From: an uncultured bacterium
GTDB taxonomy: Bacteria; Desulfobacterota; Desulfobulbia; Desulfobulbales; Desulfobulbaceae
Assembly: GCA_903842475.1 (NCBI GenBank)
Contig: CAIMMA010000235.1
Coordinates: 1-15,636 of the forward strand
Direction: 5' to 3'
DNA: 15,636 nucleotides
The position numbers and the translations under genes were made by a program. Shown in pieces: positions 14,974 through 15,636 of the stretch; the first letter of the stretch is position 1; every line of letters starts with the position of its first letter. The notes under the pieces are model-generated. The model did not search any database, had not been told where the DNA came from, and saw only the letters and a program-made list of their open reading frames with translations.

Positions 14974-15636
14974 CTATTTACTTTTTATTCTGAGGACCGC
15001 GGCCAGGCCAGCAATACCGAATCCGAAGAGCAGCATGGTGGCTGGCTCAGGAACGGGTTTTGAATCTGGAGCATCAAAAGATTGAGAGGATCTTGATAAG
15101 CTTCCAGGAAACGGTTCCCAAGAATGGACTGCTGGAAACACTCCAAGAGGTAGCCCTTCTCCGGGCTCACCGGCTGAAGGCGTCATGGCGATGGGGGGCA
15201 ACTCTTTGTTGGGCGTACCTGCAGAAGGCGTCATATTGATGTCGTTGCAGCAGTAGGTGCGCGCAACACGAACTCCATCAGTGATATACCCGTCCCCCTT
15301 AGGCAACCGGATAGGTTTGGATGTCTTTTTGATGACATCACCTTTTCGGTGCGCGACATACGCCAGAATCTCTTCATCCTGCTTGCCGATTTTGGCGTTC
15401 TCCCAGTTGAATCCCGAGAAATGGCTAGAGAGCACGGCATCATTCTGGACAGTTCGCTGGAAGTCCTCCACGGAGTGAATGCTGTTCTTTTTGCACACCC
15501 CCCGCCACTCACCATTGACCTCACTGCTCGCATCCTCAATTCCTGTCAAATCGGCATCATCTAGCTCTTGAACTTTTACATTGGCCCCATCACTGGACGC
15601 TGGGACTTTAGACAAGCTCATTTTCACGGGAGCAGG
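14974..15636 (-). CDS. PEP-CTERM sorting-domain protein (5' part outside window)
   Basis: The C-terminal 220 residues of a secreted protein. The frame is open to the right edge with no stop, and the first in-window start codons (GTG 15627, ATG 15621) are followed by polar sequence without a signal peptide, so the true N-terminus lies beyond the window. The last 26 residues are a classic PEP-CTERM signal: VPEPATM, a hydrophobic helix (LLFGFGIAGLAAVL) and a basic tail (RIKSK). Exosortase/EpsH systems process such tails and couple export to extracellular polysaccharide. The body is not recognised; it contains YCCND and a two-copy repeat of about 16 residues starting MTPSAG. Base composition is visibly less GC-rich than the other genes. 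No exosortase gene is in the window. Confidence 0.82.
   Translation of the reverse strand, partial: PAPVKMSLSKVPASSDGANVKVQELDDADLTGIEDASSEVNGEWRGVCKKNSIHSVEDFQRTVQNDAVLSSHFSGFNWENAKIGKQDEEILAYVAHRKGDVIKKTSKPIRLPKGDGYITDGVRVARTYCCNDINMTPSAGTPNKELPPIAMTPSAGEPGEGLPLGVFPAVHSWEPFPGSLSRSSQSFDAPDSKPVPEPATMLLFGFGIAGLAAVLRIKSK

Noticed and set aside
1..15636. CRISPR array, tRNA, rRNA or full insertion sequence
   Set aside because: No regularly spaced direct repeats, tRNA-like cloverleaf, rRNA segment or transposase motif was seen.

Overview
The window is a GC-rich bacterial chromosome segment carrying eleven protein genes (two cut by the window edges) and no rRNA or tRNA that I can see. The gene content points to an anaerobic, energy-limited bacterium, probably a Desulfobulbales-type deltaproteobacterium (Desulfobacterota): a glutaredoxin fused to a ferredoxin:thioredoxin reductase catalytic domain, a small ferredoxin with the cysteine layout of Desulfovibrio gigas ferredoxin, a ferredoxin-nitroreductase fusion, an NDP-forming acyl-CoA synthetase and a PEP-CTERM surface protein. 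The taxon is an inference from gene families; no marker gene is present.

Layout. 1-504 (-): 3'-truncated glutaredoxin/FTR fusion. 505-742: divergent promoter region with a hairpin. 743-7069 (+): an apparent operon of a tandem-domain universal stress protein, a P-type ATPase of the Na+/K+-ATPase (type IIC) class whose start overlaps the stress-protein stop (ATGA), and an NDP-forming acyl-CoA synthetase with a C-terminal GNAT acetyltransferase domain. A 31-codon ORF with the best Shine-Dalgarno of the operon overlaps the start of this last gene. 7193-7807 (+): ferredoxin and a stand-alone Lrp/AsnC-type RAM-domain protein with a structured leader. 7904-7972: a 69-bp MITE-like element with 14-bp inverted ends and TTA on both sides; the right TTA is also the stop codon of the next gene. 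7973-13257 (-): CaiB/BaiF CoA-transferase (racemase-like), a second P-type ATPase (CtpF-like, IIA-related), and a nitroreductase with an N-terminal two-cluster ferredoxin domain. 13465-14574 (+): membrane-anchored lytic transglycosylase. 14575-14973: a long intergenic stretch with hairpins, turning AT-rich. 14974-15636 (-): C-terminal part of a PEP-CTERM protein whose N-terminus lies outside the window.

How the genes may work together. Usp proteins bind ATP and report stress; here one is translationally coupled to a cation-pumping ATPase and followed by an enzyme that can combine acyl-CoA/ATP interconversion with protein acetylation. A second cation ATPase, a ferredoxin and a ferredoxin-nitroreductase lie close by. 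The same protein classes (Usp, CtpF, FdxA-type ferredoxin, nitroreductases) belong to the mycobacterial DosR hypoxia/dormancy regulon. My reading is that 743-13257 is an ion-homeostasis, redox and energy-stress island. This rests on family knowledge and gene order; I see no shared operator proving co-regulation.
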